This document shows, one piece after another, positions 22,101 through 32,769 of a DNA stretch of 64,000 nucleotides; position 1 is the first letter of the stretch, and every line of letters starts with the position of its first letter. The notes below the pieces were generated by a model. That model saw nothing but the letters and a program-made list of their open reading frames with translations, had not been told where the DNA came from and did not search any database. This stretch comes from Dirofilaria immitis (taxonomy: Eukaryota; Nematoda; Chromadorea; Rhabditida; Onchocercidae): positions 181,001-245,000 of the forward strand of contig JAKNDB010000092.1 in the NCBI GenBank assembly GCA_024305405.1, written 5' to 3'. The translations under genes were made by a program, and so were the position numbers.

Positions 22101-25100
22101 TTTTTGAGAAATTTTTTTCTCTAACTGATTGCTTTTAACTAAATATAACTAACTGTGTTTAGAATTGCATTATTACCGATTACATTTATATATGTTTGTA
22201 TTGGACTTGCTCTGGCAACTATTGCAATTGGTTAGTTTGATTCATATAAAATATTCATATCGTATTGGAATTAATATTAACAATAAATATTTGAAACAAA
22301 GAAGCATTATTACATTCATGAATTATCGAAATACTAATGTTATTGACATATATTAAACTTAGTTTTAAATGAGTAAGAATAAAATTTGTCTCGAAATTCT
22401 AAAGTTGCTAAATTTTTATTTCTTTTATGATCGGTTTTATTCCTTTGATTGTTATGATAATGTTAATGGAATTGATTAAAATTAATAATTGTGCATTTGA
22501 TTAATATAGACGATGGTTCAAAATATGCCAAGAAACTGCAGCATCTTGGCGAAAAGATTAAAAATGTTGCCGCAACAAAGATTTGGTTCGGTGGTAAAAC
22601 GTTTGTTTTGTAAAATTTTTTTGTTGATTTTAAAAGATGCGCAAAAAAAAGTAAATCACTCGGGATTAATTATAAAAGATTTGTATGGTACAACAAAGTC
22701 TATATCATTCAGCAGTCAAAAATTCTTCGTTTAACAGAGATCTATCAACATCCAATTTATTTGTTTGACATCGTATCATTTGCATTTTTCCATAGACATT
22801 GTATAAATCTATTGTTGGGAAATTATTTATACAGTTTCGGAGAAGAGGTCTACTTGCTCACTTGTAGTTTATTGATTGGAAAATTTATTGTTTTTTTGCT
22901 ATTATAATTCAACTAAGTTAGCAATAGGCTATATTGTGTTTATACGATATTACCAAACGCGCTTGTACGGTGGCGTGGATTAAATGAACGATACATAGTA
23001 AATAAGCAAAGGATACGAACAAACGTTTGAGTTTACTACGATATCGTATAAGACCACTCTCTTGAAAAAAAAAAACCCCATAATATTATTAGTACAATAA
23101 AGCTATATCATAATATTATCAATCAATTTATATTTATGAATAATTTTTAAGATTGAAGGTAGGCGAAGTATTACATGCAGTTGGCGAAAAATGTGGCGTA
23201 GAATCGTCAGTTATAGATAACATTGATTTAGACGATCTTATTGAAGAAGTTATTGCAATAAATGTTAGTTAGAATTTTTATCAGTTTTTCTTCAACAGAA
23301 AAAATATTGTTGCTTCTACGAAAAAATAAGACTATTTAGCATTTCAGTAATTTATAGGAAGGCAGATTACCAAATGCATGCAGAGATGAATTGCCTGAAC
23401 TTGAGCCGCTACCTAAAATTACAATCGAACGATCCCCAACAAATGAATCTTTCAAGATGTAATTCATTTCATTTTATTTTCAAAATATGCTTCTTGCTCG
23501 CTAATTTTACTACATAAAGTAAATAGTTTGATAAGCTTAATATTGTTGGCTTAATATTAGCATATGAATCGACTGAATGAAATAATGTACAAAAAATACA
23601 TATAATTGGAAAGATAGGTAATAAAATGTTAATAAAATTGTAGAAATTTGATGTGTACATGTATTTTAACGATAATTTTAAAATAACATTATGGCAACTA
23701 ATTTAAGGACTTTCATAAATCGAACAAATCGTTTTTTCTAGATTGAGCAAAATTAAATTGCAGTGGATAACAAATTAGGCTGAAAAATAATATAAACCAT
23801 ATTACTACGTTTGAATTTGCCCTGCTAAATAATATTTGATTATTATTTCAGAACATATCAGTGTTTCATTTTAGCAAATATTTTTACAATTAACTTTTTG
23901 ATTCATAATTTAAGCTATGTTAAATTCGGCGTTCTAAAAGATTTTCTTTCACTATTATTATAAAAAAATTTCTTTTTGTTTTTTCAATAGTTTTTCAAAA
24001 GAAAATGTTTTTATTCTTTTATAATTTACATTTCGCCATTCCAATTTATTAACACAACATAATTTTGATTATAATCTGACATTTTTTGGAAATATAATTT
24101 GAGATATTTAAAAATAAAAGGAAAATTAAATTTAGATTAGATAATGGTTGATGATCAGTACTGATCACTTTCCATAACTGATCTTTTCAAATTGAGCGTT
24201 AGTAGAAATTTACGAGGTGATCCTTTTTGTCATTGGAAAAACAAGACGAAACATATACAATGATATAGTGACAATAGTAACGAGTCCTATTCTTTTCTTT
24301 TGTTTTTCTTTTTATAAATAAACAATCCCATTCTTTTTAATAAATGATGGTCGTATTCTTTTCTTTTAATTCTATAATTCTATTCATTTAATAATCCAGT
24401 GTCCTATACTTTTCCTCTTTTTGAGATTACAAATAATCCTTAAAATTTTTTGCATATTTACATAATAATTTTTATTATTGCTGAAAATGTATTAGTGCAA
24501 TAAAAAGATTGCGTTAAAAAGGATTGGGTTTGATATTTGTTATTTTCATATATTTTTTTTTGATCAAAGAGTGATGTGATGTAAAATTCAATAATAGTTC
24601 AAATACTGTTCTATTAATTATATCTCATACAATTAATAATAGTGAGTTGCCTTTTGTTTCAAAAAACTCATTTATTCAAAATTAATTAAAGAATTTCTTG
24701 CATAATTGTATGAGATATAATTAATAAGACGATCAAATATTTAAAAAAAAAAATTTTAAACTTTTAATCATAGTTGTAAATTAAACCATTTCTTTTATAA
24801 GTATTAATAATATTAATTTATTTATTAGGAATGAATGCTTCGCTGCCGAGGATACGATATCGATGACATCCTCAGAAGTACAAAATTTTGACACTGTAAT
24901 CATTACAGCTTAAATTTTTTGGTGTATTCTTTGAAAACATGACTTTATCTTATTTTTCATTAATGGAGACAAGATGTGGACTTCAATTAGCAGTTATCAT
25001 GAAGCAAAAGTCTAAATTAGGTGTATGATTCAAAATGACATAATCTTTCGAAATCCAGCTCCTTTTATGGGAAAGAATGGTTTCAACTTTTGCATTTGAA

Positions 25101-26343
25101 AAAGTTTCTTTTAACATTAATTTAATTACTTATATTCCATTTTTTTCAATGCAATCCCTTTATCAGTGACATTGCTTCTTACTACTTCAAAAGTTTTTAA
25201 ACCATATAGATTGATAGGCGTACCGAGCGATATCTAAAAGCATCTTGACCTTTTAGCTATCATTAATTTCCATCGATTTTTCGAATAATTTAATGCTGGG
25301 AATAATTTCAGTTTCACATAATTAATTCCAGGAAATTCGGGAAGAAAAACAAAAATTAAATTTACCACTTATATTATTGCAGCATTACAATGAAAGAGTG
25401 GTTGTAACTCAATTTTTTCAATGCGATGAAACCACAGAAGCAGTTAATTTTGAACAAGCTAAAGTAGGACTAATTAGATTTATCTATGGCCTTTATTATT
25501 TTATCACTTTATTGCTTAAGATTTTGTGTGAATTCGATTGTATATTTTTTCTTATTCCCTTGAAAATAATTTTTTTGTACTCAAATATTTATAATATTAT
25601 CTCTTAAATAGGTAATGGCATTAGTTCATGAAGAAATGATTAAACCGTCAACTTATATGGTAAAAGTAAATATTGTAATACCAGCCATTGATACTTCAAG
25701 AAATCCTAAAAGTTTGTCAATTCTGTTAATTATTTGATGATTAAAAAGGGAACTATATTTTAATTTGGTGACAATTTTAACGCCTACTACTATTATATAA
25801 AGGAATTGTGTAGGTCCTTTTTTCCTCTTCAATCTAGTATTTTTGTTTAATTATATAGCCTAGCATCAGTATTCATTAAGTTGTATGATACACTGTAATT
25901 TAAATTTCGTAAATTAATAGTTACTTAATTTAAATATCTCACGGTAATTATTAATTTGACATTTATATATGAAGTTATAATATAACATTGAGCTAATCAT
26001 TAAAAGTAATATTGCAGTGTTACGAAAATTCGAGGAGAAAAAGAAATTTTATGCTGGTGATCCGCAAAATCTTTTTAAAGTATATGAGGAGGAGTGGAAA
26101 CGAGTTGAAAATTTGAGGATGACTCGACGACGTCAACCTAGTGACATTAGTCAGCCAAGCAGTAGTGGTCAACTACATGACGGTGGTCAGTCACGTGACA
26201 GTAATCAGTCACTTATGAGTGATCAATCGCGAAATAACAGTTCTATTACGCAAATGTCATCTAAACGCTTACGAGAACGTGAAGCGTCTACTTTTCAAGG
26301 AAGCTCTTATAAAAAGGATAGTACAGAAAACAAGCAAGGTTGA
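16179..26343 (+). CDS. two-pore-domain potassium channel (TWK family), copy A, 14 exons
   Basis: Exons: 16179-16253, 17559-17711, 18333-18471, 20045-20187, 20700-20878, 21736-21812, 22163-22230, 22510-22600, 23152-23263, 23358-23458, 24829-24895, 25383-25463, 25612-25711, 26018-26343. All phases agree except inside 20700-20878, which is one base short (in-frame TGA at 20829). With the frame corrected it gives about 570 residues. Order: short N-terminus, M1 (LLLLFIIAYAFCGGLIF), large external loop, P1 (TTLGYN), M2, cytosolic loop, M3, P2 (TAIDFG), M4 (FIYVCIGLALATIAI), DDGSKYAKK and IWFGGKTLKVGEVL cytoplasmic motifs, long tail ending Ser/Gln-rich. This is the K2P topology, a plasma-membrane leak channel acting as a dimer. 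Both filters are atypical. The start is the first ATG after a TTTCAG acceptor (16157-16162), which could also be a spliced-leader site. Confidence 0.85.
17559..17711 (+). CDS. TWK copy A, M1 exon
   Basis: A 153-bp phase-0 exon, ttacag acceptor, gtaaat donor. Encodes YFRRQSVHC then M1 and HKLESDASKFYRNEKI. The matching exon in copy B (39519-39671) has the same length. Confidence 0.88.
18333..18471 (+). CDS. TWK copy A, pre-pore and P1 helix exon
   Basis: 139 bp, phase 0 to 1. Encodes the end of the external cap loop (VKHIENCWKDNIDALVEW; one Cys that could pair in the cap) and the P1 helix WNYVTSTLYGFGIMTTLG. The exon junction splits the filter glycine codon. Confidence 0.9.
18905..19210 (+). 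repeat. dispersed repeat family, copy 2, inside intron 3 of TWK A
   Basis: Shares 'acgccgtttt' (18938), 'tggtacagttatgattatag' (19041), 'tagcttacatcttgcat' (19120) and 'cacaaaggaatcac' (19168) with the copies at 350-700 and 29690-29935. The matching intron of copy B lacks it and is about 950 bp shorter, so it inserted after the A/B duplication or was lost from B. Confidence 0.7.
20045..20187 (+). CDS. TWK copy A, filter-1 and M2 exon
   Basis: 143 bp. Completes the filter as G-Y-N, then RIAPITTAGRMFSII and M2 (YGIFGIPITMIALSVTG), ending KWKQK. The K2P consensus at the third filter position is Gly. The exon and 200 bp of the following intron differ from copy B by a single base. Confidence 0.92.
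20700..20878 (+). CDS. TWK copy A, cytosolic loop and M3 exon with -1 frame break
   Basis: The exon starts after an atttaag acceptor and ends at gag|gtattg. It has 179 bp between two phase-0 borders, so one base is missing. The first part encodes a charged loop and EEISSGFATFVILITF. After the T5 run at 20825-20829 the frame changes to LIYVVFGALLLPLLNGE. In frame 0 the next codon is TGA. The copy B exon (41751-41929) has the same length and the same break. Confidence 0.85.
21736..21812 (+). CDS. TWK copy A, P2 exon with unusual filter and GC donor
   Basis: 77 bp, encodes IDFINGFYYNFLCLTAIDFG then QLIPQ. The filter TAIDFG has Ala and Asp where TTIGFG-type sequence is usual. The exon joins in phase 2 to 22163 if the donor is aaag|gcgagc. 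A GT donor a few bases later (ct|gttatg) also keeps the frame but lengthens the P2-M4 link by three residues. Confidence 0.85.
22163..22230 (+). CDS. TWK copy A, M4 exon
   Basis: 68 bp, tttag acceptor, gttagt donor. Encodes IALLPITFIYVCIGLALAT then IAI, the final membrane helix. Copy B matches with Thr/Phe/Val replacements. Confidence 0.9.
23536..24855. repeat. near-identical tract shared with 44196-45514 (gene-conversion candidate)
   Basis: About 1.3 kb, covering most of the intron before exon 11 and the first part of that exon, differs from copy B mainly by a few single-base and homopolymer changes. The flanking exons of A and B differ at many sites. Confidence 0.9.
24612..24726. repeat. 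short inverted repeat in TWK A intron (foldback or MITE-like)
   Basis: 24614-24635 (ttaattatatctcatacaat plus ta) is the reverse complement of 24703-24724, about 115 bp end to end. The interior has 'gtgagtt' and 'aaaactcat', which can extend the pairing. The same structure is at 45272-45386 in copy B. Confidence 0.8.
26018..26343 (+). CDS. TWK copy A, terminal exon with Ser/Gln-rich tail
   Basis: Joined in phase 1 after 25711. Encodes LRKFEEKKKFYAGDPQ, the acidic helix KVYEEEWKRVENL, then a disordered SQPSSSGQLHDGGQSRD-like region with repeated Gln-Ser units and a basic end, stop at 26341-26343. A possible site of phosphorylation or partner binding. Copy B has the same layout at 46711-47012. 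Confidence 0.88.
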
Positions 26344-27995
26344 AGATTTATTATATTACTAACTGAGCGTTCAGGTAATCTCATGGCATTCCGCTTAATA
26401 ATAATTTAAATAATGTATTATTGGGTAGTTCAAAGAAAGGCTGAGCAAAAATTGAGTTATAAAGCAAAAGTGAGAAACTGACTTGATTTGTCACATATAT
26501 AGTGAAGTGGAATTTTATTTTTCTTTATATTTCGTTGTTTTCCTTGTTCCAACCTGAAATAATTCATTGAAATATTTTTCTTGACTGAAATGTTTTTCAA
26601 ATATACTGCATCTTTCAAGAATTACAAGTCATTTATGAAAATTAAATTTCTTGCAATGAATCATTTCTTTTTAGTAAGAGATTAATATCGATAATTTAGT
26701 TAATAATTTTGTATCAATTAACAATTTGATGATAATGAATTTCAATAATTCTAACGCTTCCACTACAATTTTAAGATCTGGTGTTAACATATTTTTTAGT
26801 AAATACGCATTTACTATCCGCTTCATGACTCATGTAATTGATATTAGAAAAATTTGAATTCTTTTTAGTTTCACCATGAATTCTACTGAATTTTTTCCGG
26901 GACGAATATTCAATCATATCAATGATCGAATTGCATTCGAATTCGAATAATCTATTAGTCTTGGTATTTCGTTCCCACAGTTTGATTTCATTTTTGTTTT
27001 TCCCTATAACTGCATATTACATTAAATACTAATACGATCAGAACAATGTGTAAACGATTTTGGGATGAATAAATTAGCGGCAAATGAACTCAAAAACATT
27101 AATAAAAACTCGACCCAGTTTTTCTAATTAAGGGCGGACTCTTCGAAATCAATTCGGCAGGAGATAGAGACGATGTTTTCGTAAGGCGCCGTAGGGAGCC
27201 GCGTTATTTTATGATGATGTCTCGTGGGCTTTGTTCGATCCGTTTAAATTATTGCAAGTTTACGTAAACTTTCCTTCGTAATGCAAATGACAAGTCGATT
27301 CAATAATTGATTATGTCGGCTGCAACTAATACCGATCAGAAAAAGCTTCAGTGATCAATTGAAATTGAAATGCTAAGATAAATTCTTAATTTGAAATTGG
27401 AAAACTGCAAATTCTGTTTTACAATAGTTTTTCCAGCTCGACCAAATTTTTAAAATGTTTGCAGTATTTTTGAATTGACAAGGTAACCAGTATGTCTTCA
27501 GAAAATGTTGATATCAATCATTTTTTATTTTGTTAAGAGAGTGTGAACTTTTGATTGGTTCTGCCACCAAATCATATAAGCTTTTATTTAGCGAAATAGG
27601 AACAGTATTCCAATTTGCAAAAATGATTGTTAATAATTGGACGGTAATTTCCGAATATTAATAATTGTCAATAATAAGCAGCAGGAAAAACTAAGAAATA
27701 AAATAATACGAAAATAAGATATTTTACCTCACTGGTATTGATGATCAATAATCGATGCAATTTATAAGAAGAACAAAGTTGAAAACAAGTTAACATATGC
27801 TGAGAATTACATTTTAATTAATTGAATTTTAATTTTCTCATCATTTTAAATGATTAAAATTTATTTTAAGAAGTTAAAAATTAAGTCACGCCCAATATAA
27901 AGAGCACGTCGGTGATGGATTTCACCGTCACTTTTATAGAATTATTATCCGCGATAAGAAAAACTGCAAGAAATTCTGAAATATTGGTCTTTTTT
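26344..27995. other. non-genic downstream segment of unit A
   Basis: Colinear with 47013-48890 downstream of copy B. A patch at 27125-27240 is less AT-rich ('ttttcgtaaggcgccgtagg') and matches a weaker version near 48060-48150. No open frame supports a gene. Homology to unit B breaks off at about 27995, where the inserted block begins. Confidence 0.6.
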
Positions 27996-28019
27996 TTGCT
28001 TTTTCATACATATGCGAAG

Positions 28020-28395
28020 TGATACCTTTGTACGGTATGCGTTCTTCTCAATCATCAAATCAGAACCAACATATGAAGACTCATACCAGTGAGTGAGCAA
28101 TCATGTTTTGTAAAGATTGAGGGATGGTTCCACTCAATCATGAAATCTGGACCAGCATATGAAGGAAGATTCATGCTGATGAGAGGCCGTATAATTGTGA
28201 GATACGCGGGAGAAACTTTTCTATGCATCCGAATTTAAAGAAGCACATTATGAGGATTCATCCTCATACAAAATTATAGAATTGTTTGAAATACACGAAA
28301 TGAAAGCCATATGTTCTGCAGCGCGCAATAAAAGTTTTCAGTTGAAAGATAATTTAAATTGCATATGAAAATGTCTCACACTAAAAAACGTGACA
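28020..28395 (+). pseudogene. C2H2 zinc-finger pseudogene fragment
   Basis: Broken finger pieces on the + strand: an 'NQNQHMKTHTSE' half-finger near 28050-28095, then RPYNCEIRGRNFSMHPNLKK and HIMRIH near 28183-28262 with the second Cys replaced by Arg, and further remnants to 28395. Stops and lost cysteines rule out function. It is the partner, in inverse orientation, of the sequence next to the zinc-finger frame at 30324-30842. Confidence 0.75.
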
Positions 28396-28559
28396 ATTAA
28401 GTCAAGTCAAAATACATGTTGTTTCATCAATATTTATTTTTTGTCATTTTTGATACGGTTGATTATTTACTCTATTGCTAAAATTCTTACCATTTTAAGA
28501 ATTTGTCATCCATTATTTTTGTCTTCTTATGCTCATAACAGTTATTTGTTACTATTAAT

Positions 28560-28770
28560 ATTGTCGCTGAAATCGCGAAGACAACAGGAAATTCACCGAA
28601 ATCCGTGATTCCTTTGTGTGATTTCCTAAGTGTGTATGTTGCATGTGTGCTTACTGTATCATGCAAGATGTAAGCTAAAAATGTTTTGCCTTTGTCTATG
28701 AGTTTTGTCTTTGTTTACTAGTAGTGATTCTTACTCTTAATAAAGCCCCCTTTATTCATGTATAAAATGA
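28560..28770 (-). repeat. dispersed repeat family, copy 4 (reversed), inner left arm
   Basis: Reverse-orientation match to 29740-29945, including 'catgcaagatgtaagctaaa' (28661). Confidence 0.7.
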
Positions 28771-29510
28771 TTCAGCAATAACAGGAGAGCAAAAGGAGAG
28801 TCTAGAATATTTAATTAAAATATTGATCACTACTAGTAAACCGAGTTTAAGTTCAATAGAATTTTTATTATTCTCGCTTTTCTGTGACAATCTGTTAAAA
28901 CATATTACTGTTCTCTTTTTGCTGTTGACAAAACTATCGCACGTCTGATGCCATTCTCCTTGTTTGAGTATTCCCTTCTGTATGATTTTGCCCGTTATAA
29001 TTTTGTTCTGTCTAGTAGGCTCTTTATCGGTCATTTCTCTTCAGAATCTTCGATTTTCGCTTTCCCTTTTAAATATTTGATAGCATCTTCGATTTTCTAT
29101 TCTGGATTTCTGAATTTCTTCTTTCTCATCCTCTTAGCCACGTTTTCTGGTATTCTTGCTGTTACCATCTCATTTAGTTGTATTATTTCATTTAGCATCT
29201 CAGTCTGTTACCATCTCATTTAGTTGTACTGCTTCTATATTCCCTTCCAGTCTTTTCAATTGAGATAATAAGTTTAGAAGCTCTCTTATCATTCGAAATA
29301 GTTCTTTGTTTGAACACCGAACTTTCTGTTATATCATTTCTTAGTTCTTTGTTTTTTGTCGCCATGTCGTTCATAAAAATTCTCCACAGTCAGCTGGCAA
29401 TTTCCTTCAATCACCATGAGGTCACTTATTTGTTCTCTTGCTTCTCCTTTTAGATAGCTTAACATATGCATGAACTTCTGTATTGATGCTAAAAAACTTG
29501 GATAATTAAA
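28756..29510 (-). mobile_element. BEL/Pao-type gag fragment (DUF1759-like), broken
   Basis: Reading the - strand, 29500-29350 gives FLASIQKFMHMLSYLKGEAR then EQISDLMVIEGNCQL and YERHGD. This fits the pattern of Pao gag DUF1759 (KF.YL...L.GEA...I..L.....NY......L..RYGD). Further on it reads ARIPENVAKRMRKKKFRNPE and KIEDAIKYLKGKAKIEDSEE in changing frames with stops. The open frame 28756-29034 is a shadow of this region in another frame. Non-functional. Confidence 0.7.
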
Positions 29511-29519
29511 CCTTTACTA

Positions 29520-29935
29520 CAATAACTTAGATAATATATCAACGAACGCAGCAATCGAGAGTCGATAATATAAGATAATATATCAACGAACGCAGCAATC
29601 GAGAGTCGATAATAAATTCAGTGATTTCAATAAAGGAATTTTAATAACAATAACATAACTTAAAACAAAATGAGATGAAATAATACCCAACCGCTCTGGT
29701 TAAATACATTCTTTACAATGGTTTAGTGTTGTATCCTGGTATGGTTGCGAATATAAGAATAAAGGAGACTTTATTATAGAGTGAGAAATACAGCTCATAG
29801 ACAAGGACGACATTTTTGGCTTACATCTTGCATTGTACAATAAATACGCACATACAACATACACACATCCTTTTATGTGAAATCAAACACAAAGGAATCA
29901 CGGATTTCGGTGAATTTCCTGTTGTCTTCGCGATT
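29520..29935 (+). repeat. dispersed repeat family, copy 3
   Basis: Contains 'ggcttacatcttgcattgta' and 'caataaatacgcacatac', then 'tgtgaaatcaaacacaaagg'. It is the fullest copy in the window and lies directly upstream, in the - sense, of the gag fragment at 28756-29510, as expected for a leader or terminal-repeat region. Confidence 0.7.
29529..29615. repeat. 44-bp tandem repeat, two copies
   Basis: Two units beginning 'agataatatatcaacgaacg' and ending 'gtcgataata'. A single related unit lies near 360 in dispersed-repeat copy 1. Confidence 0.9.
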
Positions 29936-30323
29936 TCAGCGACAATATTAATAGTAACAAATAACTGTTATGAGCATAAGAAGACAAAAATAATGGATGA
30001 CAAATGGCAAGCATTCAATCAATAGCGTAAATAAATAATCAATAACATCAGAAATGATAAAAATCAATATCATTGATGAAGCAACATGTATTTTTCTTGA
30101 AAAGCGTTTAATTGTTACGTTTTTTAGTGTGAAACATTTTCATATGCAATTTAAATTGCTTTCAACTGAAAACTTTTATTGCTTGCTTGCAAAACATGTG
30201 GCTTTTATTTCCGTGTATCTCGAAAAATTTTATAATTTCGTATCAGTTTGAATCGTCTTCATGTGCTTATTTAAATTCAAATGTGCAAGAAGGTTTCTCC
30301 TGCTCATCTCAATTATACAGTTT

Positions 30324-30842
30324 CTAACCGGCATGAATCAGAATCTTCGTATGACGTTTAAGATTGGACGATTGTGAAAAACTTTTTCCGCATACTGCAC
30401 AAGGGTACGGCTTCTCATTACTATGAGTCCGCATATGTTGTTTTAAATTGAATAACCGATTGAAACTCTTCCAGCATACCGTGCAAATGTACGTCTTCTT
30501 ATCGCCATGACTTTTCTTCATATGCCAGCTCAGGCTGTATGATTCAGTGAAATTAGTCCCGCATTCCTTACAAAATAATGACTTCTTCCTGGCATGAATC
30601 TCTATATGTTTCTTCAGATGATATGGTCGAGAAAAATCCTTCCGGCATATCGTGCAAGAGTACGGTTTCTCACCACCATGAGTCAGCATATGTCGTTTTA
30701 AATTGAAAAATCGAAAAATCGAATTCTTCCCGCATAGCGTACAGAAGTATCGCTTCGCATCAATACAAATCAGCATGTGAAGGTTTGAATCTTTAATCAT
30801 TTTTTTGCCTATCTCACATTGAATTTTCTTCATTTTATTCAT
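30324..30842 (-). CDS. C2H2 zinc-finger protein, five fingers, probably truncated
   Basis: 172 residues. Five C2H2 fingers in tandem: YFCTLCGKNS..H...H, YSCTICRKDF..H...H, LFCKECGTNF..H....H, YICTVCWKSF..H...H, YPCAVCGKSF..H....H. Linkers of the GEKPY/NEKPY type join several of them. All ten cysteines and ten histidines needed are present. A nuclear DNA-binding role is the family expectation. The ATG at 30840-30842 is in a different frame from an upstream - strand frame (30844-30963, starting MPKSNEKEIKPLKL, ends TAG), a highly basic lead-in that looks as if it once joined the fingers. So this is probably a 5'-damaged or intronless copy. It lies at the outer edge of a large inverted repeat of zinc-finger debris. 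Confidence 0.7.
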   Translation of the reverse strand: MNKMKKIQCEIGKKMIKDSNLHMLICIDAKRYFCTLCGKNSIFRFFNLKRHMLTHGGEKPYSCTICRKDFSRPYHLKKHIEIHARKKSLFCKECGTNFTESYSLSWHMKKSHGDKKTYICTVCWKSFNRLFNLKQHMRTHSNEKPYPCAVCGKSFSQSSNLKRHTKILIHAG

Positions 30843-30843
30843 A

Positions 30844-30963
30844 CTACTTTTCCTTCAACATTTTCTTCAACCGCTTCTTGAACTTATTCGCTAATTGATC
30901 TTCATTCTCTTTTAGCACTGATAATTTCAACGGTTTTATCTCTTTCTCATTGCTTTTTGGCAT
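30844..30963 (-). pseudogene. detached N-terminal segment of the zinc-finger gene
   Basis: 39 codons from ATG to TAG at 30844-30846, Lys-rich (KFKKRLKKMLKEK). Ends one base out of phase with the zinc-finger ATG. Either a frameshift has split one gene or this is an unrelated short frame. Confidence 0.4.
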
Positions 30964-30969
30964 CGATAA

Positions 30970-32075
30970 ATCTAATCGGCTCTGTTTGTTGCGGTTGCGC
31001 TTTCTCAAATTATATAAGATCACTCATTTAATACAGTTTTAAAATTTGAAGTCTTCGAAATATTATATTATTTTTTGTACGATTATTTGAATGTTGTACA
31101 GCTGGAAAAAGAGTATGACGAAGTAGATGAAATTCATTCTTATAGTAATCTTTCACGTTGATTCTAAAAACTATTCAAATTTGACAGCAAATTAAATTTC
31201 ATTGGAGAATAAATGTCGCCTGTTATTTGATGATTGCTTAGAGGATAGTTTTTTTTTTTTTTTTTTTGTAATAAATGACTTTTCTAAATTATTAGTATTG
31301 AAAAAATAATGGTTTTGCATTCATTGTTAATAAAACACGCATGCCTAATCAAATTATGAATATGACAAATTTTTTGAACTGGAGATTGCTGCAAATATTG
31401 TAAGCAATATTTGTATAAGTAGGTTAAAAAGAAATATTGTTTTAATGAAAAGAAACAGACAAATGATTTTTTTCGGATTGATAAGAAAAGGAGTTTTTAT
31501 ACATATATCATTTTATACATTTACCATAAGCTTCCAAAAATCATTTGATAATAATGCAAAACTCTAAAAAGCAGTTAACATTCTACAGCGAAGCAAACAA
31601 AATGCAATTTACATAATGAAATTGTAAAAAAAATTTGACACCGAAAACACCTGCCCTCACTATTAACTGTATAAATTCCTGAAGAATCGTACTTATAAAT
31701 GCTTCCGGGGTATGAATGGCAATCTACCTGTAATAAAAATGGCATTCCACATGTAATAACGATGGGGCGAGATTATTAGATCAATGTTTAGTGCTATTGT
31801 TCAATCTTTTATGTCAAAAAATTTATTTAAATTACTATATTGCATTGTTCAAAATAATTTATGCAAAGCAGTCATACATTTTTTTCCATAATTTCGCTTT
31901 AATTTTTATTCATGCTTTTTTTTGAAAGAGAAGCGTCGAATGCATATATTTTTTACCAAAGCATTTTTCCGTAAATCTCGCAAAAAAATAAATTTTTTTG
32001 TCGAAGAGCTTCACAGACCTAAATCGAACTAATGAAATACTCATAAAAATGAAAGGAAAAAACATATTACTGTTC
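30970..32075. other. non-genic, no recognised content
   Basis: AT-rich with a T17 run near 31248-31267. A patch at 31645-31770 is less AT-rich but has no supported frame. Part of the 28.0-33.9 kb block absent from the matching place downstream of unit B. Confidence 0.5.
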
Positions 32076-32079
32076 TCAT

Positions 32080-32230
32080 TTTTTGATTATTCTCACTTTT
32101 TATGACAATCTGTAAGAGCTTATTACTGTTTTCTTTCTTGCTGTTGAGCAAACTGTCGTACGTCTGATGCCATCCTTTCAATTTGAGCATCCTCTTCCAT
32201 ATGATTTTACCGGTTGTAATAACTATTAGG
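32080..32230 (-). mobile_element. second, smaller gag fragment
   Basis: Matches 28875-28995 in the same orientation (for example 'cgtctgatgccat' at both). A relic of the same retroelement family. No open frame kept. Confidence 0.6.
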
Positions 32231-32492
32231 GAACACGAGTTATGAGCACATCTACAATTTTTGCTTGTTAATTTACGCTTGGTTACAACAATGTTGCCTT
32301 AACAGTGGGGAAAATATTTTGATTTTTCTTTCGTTCAGTTTCAAAATCAATCAGCATAGCTTTATTATTCGAAATAATTAATGATAAGATTATGATTTTC
32401 AATTCTGATATATTTTATTACGTGTTGCTTTCATTTTCCCGTCACATGCCATCCTCGTATAATTACTAGTCCTTTATCACTGACTATTCCTT

Positions 32493-32680
32493 TCACTCCA
32501 ATATATCATTCTTTACCATGTCCACCCGCAGCTCCAGGCACTCCGGTGAATCTTTGTCTCCATCTTCTCCCACACTTCCTTGCGGGTCTTGCACTTCTGG
32601 TTTCCCAATTTGTCCACTGCGTCCTGGTGGTCCTCTTTGTCCGTGTGACGGTATACAAGCTTGAAAATATTTGTTTGGCT
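32493..32680 (-). pseudogene. collagen fragment with broken Gly-X-Y frame
   Basis: On the - strand one frame reads GQRGPPGRSGQIGKPEVQDP then QGSVGEDGDKDSPECLELRV, and the next frame reads TGVPGAAGGHGKE near the end. Gly-X-Y periodicity starts well, loses glycines (Gly to Glu/Asp), then resumes out of frame, so this is a decayed piece of a cuticle-type collagen gene. Much less AT-rich than its surroundings, as collagen codons would be. No signal peptide, cysteine knots or complete domain. Confidence 0.65.
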
Positions 32681-32769
32681 TCAAACATATCACAGAAACG
32701 GAGAAGAAAAACAAGAGAAAAGTATTCAAAATTGATATTAAAAGTCTGCAATTGGTTTGTGAGCAAAGA

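Larger units (their letters stand above)
28187..30307. repeat. large inverted repeat, arms of about 570 bp, loop of about 1 kb
   Basis: 28187-28760 (+ strand) matches the reverse complement of about 29750-30307. Matched landmarks include 'aaaagttttcagttgaaag' (28331) with its complement near 30157-30177, the complement of 'gacaacaggaaattcaccga' (28580) near 29905-29930, and 'aataaag' blocks at the inner ends. The arms carry zinc-finger debris outside and the dispersed repeat inside. The loop holds a gag fragment. Confidence 0.8.

Noticed and set aside
28948..29223. + strand 91-residue frame
   Set aside because: Antisense of the - strand gag fragment.
29816..30251. + strand frames of 65-69 residues
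   Set aside because: They lie in the right arm of the inverted repeat, antisense to zinc-finger debris and the dispersed repeat.
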